From: Chryseobacterium gregarium DSM 19109 | GTDB lineage: Bacteria > Bacteroidota > Bacteroidia > Flavobacteriales > Weeksellaceae | Direction: 5' to 3' | DNA: 64,000 bases | Assembly: GCF_000430845.1 (NCBI RefSeq) | Contig: NZ_AUMU01000008.1 | Coordinates: 124,001 to 188,000 of the forward strand | Part shown: one piece after another, positions 62,718-64,000 of the stretch | How the letters are laid out: the number at the start of each line of letters is the position of its first letter | Numbering within the stretch: the stretch's first letter is position 1 | Notes under the pieces: generated by a model | Seen by the model: the letters and a program-made list of their open reading frames with translations, nothing else | Told to the model about the DNA's origin: nothing | Database searches by the model: none | Program-made: the position numbers and the translations under genes

Positions 62718-63659
62718 ATGTCTTCTATGAAAATCTTGCTTTTAGATAAAAATCACCCGCTTATTGCCGAACAGCTTTTGGAAAAAAACTTTATTCTGGA
62801 AGAAGATTTTACCTCTTCCTATAATGAGGTGTATGATAAAATTGAAAATTATGACGGCGTAATTATCAGAAGCAGAATTCCTTTGGATAAAAACTTTTTA
62901 GAGAAAGGGAAAAGTCTGAAATTCATCGCAAGAGTGGGAGCGGGAATGGAAAACATTGATATTCCGGTGGCTGAAAAGCTGGGAATTCAATTAATTAATT
63001 CTCCTGAAGGCAACCGTGATTCTGTAGCAGAGCATGTGGTCGGAATGCTGCTGGTTCTCATGAACAGGCTGTTCATTGCCTCACAGGAAGTGAAAAACGG
63101 GATCTGGCTGCGCGAAGAGAACAGGGGAGATGAGCTTTTGGGAAAAACAGTCGGGCTGATTGGTTACGGGAACATGGGTAAAGCAACGGCAAAAAGGCTT
63201 TCAGGGTTTGGCTGTACCGTTATTTTTCATGATATCCTGCCGAATCTTTCTGATGAATATGCCACACAGGTTTCTCTGGAGGAATTAAAAGACAGGGCCG
63301 AAGTTTTAAGCCTGCACATTCCGTTAACGGAATTATCTTACTATCTGATTGACGGACCTTTCATTGCTGAAATGAAGAATGACTTTTATTTCATCAATAC
63401 AGCCAGAGGAAAAAATATTGAAACGAAAAGCTTAGTTGAAGCGATGCGTTTCGGCAAAGTCAAAGGGGCCTGCCTGGATGTACTGGAATATGAGAAATCA
63501 TCCTTCGAAAACCTGGAAACGGAAAATGAAGATCTGAAATATCTCCTGGAATCTGAAAAAGCAATCGTTACGCCACATATTGCAGGGTGGACCCATCAGA
63601 GCAAGGAAAAGCTGGCGCAGGTGATTGTAGATAAAATTGTGGCGGGGTTTTGTAGATAA
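62718..63659 (+). CDS. D-isomer-specific 2-hydroxyacid dehydrogenase (SerA-like)
   Basis: A 313-residue NAD enzyme. It has the N-terminal flavodoxin-like lobe, the dinucleotide site GKTVGLIGYGNMGKATAKRL, the conserved Arg in RVGAGMENIDI, LHIPLTE, the Asp/Glu of the substrate loop (NTARGKNIETKSLVEAM) and the catalytic His in PHIAGWT. Length matches D-3-phosphoglycerate dehydrogenase without ACT domain, or a glyoxylate/hydroxypyruvate reductase; the substrate is not fixed. The start at 62718 may be 62727 (second Met). Confidence 0.88.
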   Translation: MSSMKILLLDKNHPLIAEQLLEKNFILEEDFTSSYNEVYDKIENYDGVIIRSRIPLDKNFLEKGKSLKFIARVGAGMENIDIPVAEKLGIQLINSPEGNRDSVAEHVVGMLLVLMNRLFIASQEVKNGIWLREENRGDELLGKTVGLIGYGNMGKATAKRLSGFGCTVIFHDILPNLSDEYATQVSLEELKDRAEVLSLHIPLTELSYYLIDGPFIAEMKNDFYFINTARGKNIETKSLVEAMRFGKVKGACLDVLEYEKSSFENLETENEDLKYLLESEKAIVTPHIAGWTHQSKEKLAQVIVDKIVAGFCR

Positions 63660-63889
63660 GATTGATTACAACTTCCAAAAATAATTTTAAGGATGAAAAA
63701 TAAACTAGCTAGCTTTTAATGAGGATGTTCTCCGAGTTAATATTTTAAATGAATTCTCAATATAAAGTAAAGTCTTTCAATACGGTTGCTTCGAACTTTT
63801 ACGTTGAATGATTTAAAATTTAATATTGATAATAAATGATTTGCATTTTTAAAGTCTTCTTACTGACTTTCGAACATTACTGTAAAAGA

Positions 63890-63917
63890 AATGCTACACA
63901 AAGGTTCGTGTAGCATT
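63890..63917 (-). terminator. terminator-like hairpin near the right edge
   Basis: Perfect 10-base arms aatgctacac/gtgtagcatt, 8-base loop. On the minus strand a T-rich run follows, so it would end a minus-strand gene from the right. The rest of 63660-63889 is AT-rich with no gene seen. Confidence 0.6.
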
Positions 63918-63951
63918 AATGAGTAGACTTAAGATATTGAAACTTATCTAT

Positions 63952-64000
63952 TTATTTTTTTATGAGTTTATGGATGCTCTCAGATCCATCGGCTGTTGAT
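63952..64000 (-). CDS. possible 3' end of a minus-strand gene cut by the window edge
   Basis: A minus-strand frame runs from the window end to a TAA at 63952-63954 over 15 codons (ending ESIHKLIKK). A terminator hairpin follows 35 bases later, which is the only support. Too short to identify. Confidence 0.25.
   Translation of the reverse strand, partial: STADGSESIHKLIKK

Overview
The window reads as a chromosomal segment of a Bacteroidota bacterium of the class Flavobacteriia, most like Chryseobacterium or a close Weeksellaceae relative. The grounds are a fused CcoN/CcoO oxidase subunit, SusC-like outer-membrane barrels, DUF4251 and DUF4349 lipoproteins, LytTR two-component genes, A-rich leaders with few Shine-Dalgarno sequences, and many TAnnTTTG promoter -7 elements, which is the Bacteroidota sigma consensus. 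The species cannot be named from the sequence alone. I see no rRNA, tRNA, CRISPR array, prophage or insertion sequence. Almost all of it is ordinary, densely packed core chromosome.

Layout. 1-2780: an RNA-repair and ribosome-rescue operon (3' part of rtcB, a nucleotidyltransferase, prfH, a TPR protein), the most unusual block. 2792-8650: two tandem monohaem cytochrome lipoproteins, the MeaB GTPase, lipoproteins, an M48 protease, and an MlaF/MlaE lipid-transport pair with a barrel protein. 8834-13435: a polyprenyl-phosphate sugar transferase, queE, folD and pgi. 13436-22742: a DUF4349 lipoprotein, an acyl-CoA dehydrogenase, an AI-2E permease, lon and a PpiD-like periplasmic foldase. 22869-30189: an MCE (MlaD) protein, two iron-sulfur oxidoreductase subunits, and a surface-polysaccharide group (membrane protein, glycosyltransferase, flippase). 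30343-32182: a lipoprotein and serS.

32273-41933 is a complete cbb3 oxidase locus (ccoI, ccoS, ccoNO, ccoQ, ccoP, ccoG, ccoH/fixH and a SafE-like protein) with a divergent Crp/Fnr regulator. Candidate FNR/CRP-type palindromes lie upstream of both ccoI and ccoS. 41996-43819 carries panB, a small membrane protein and an RluA-type pseudouridine synthase. 43991-50106 is a TPP-riboswitch-controlled thiamin operon (thiS, thiC, a tenI-like gene, thiE, thiG, thiH, thiF). Its expression platform can bury the thiS start codon. A second TPP riboswitch (about 58540-58615) precedes a TonB-dependent receptor, so thiamin synthesis and probable outer-membrane thiamin uptake are both under TPP control here.

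The rest holds an outer-membrane barrel receptor, a DUF5694 protein, a LytS/LytTR sensor-regulator pair, aconitase, a WG-repeat protein, an HU-like membrane protein, a thioesterase, a DUF1648 protein and a D-2-hydroxyacid dehydrogenase. The main leads for a second look are the RtcB-NTase-PrfH-TPR operon, the start-codon-sequestering thiamin riboswitch, a ThiF that has lost its zinc cysteines, a 17-nt perfect palindrome just upstream of lon, several apparently leaderless promoters, and an unlisted 52-codon membrane microprotein near 13.7 kb.
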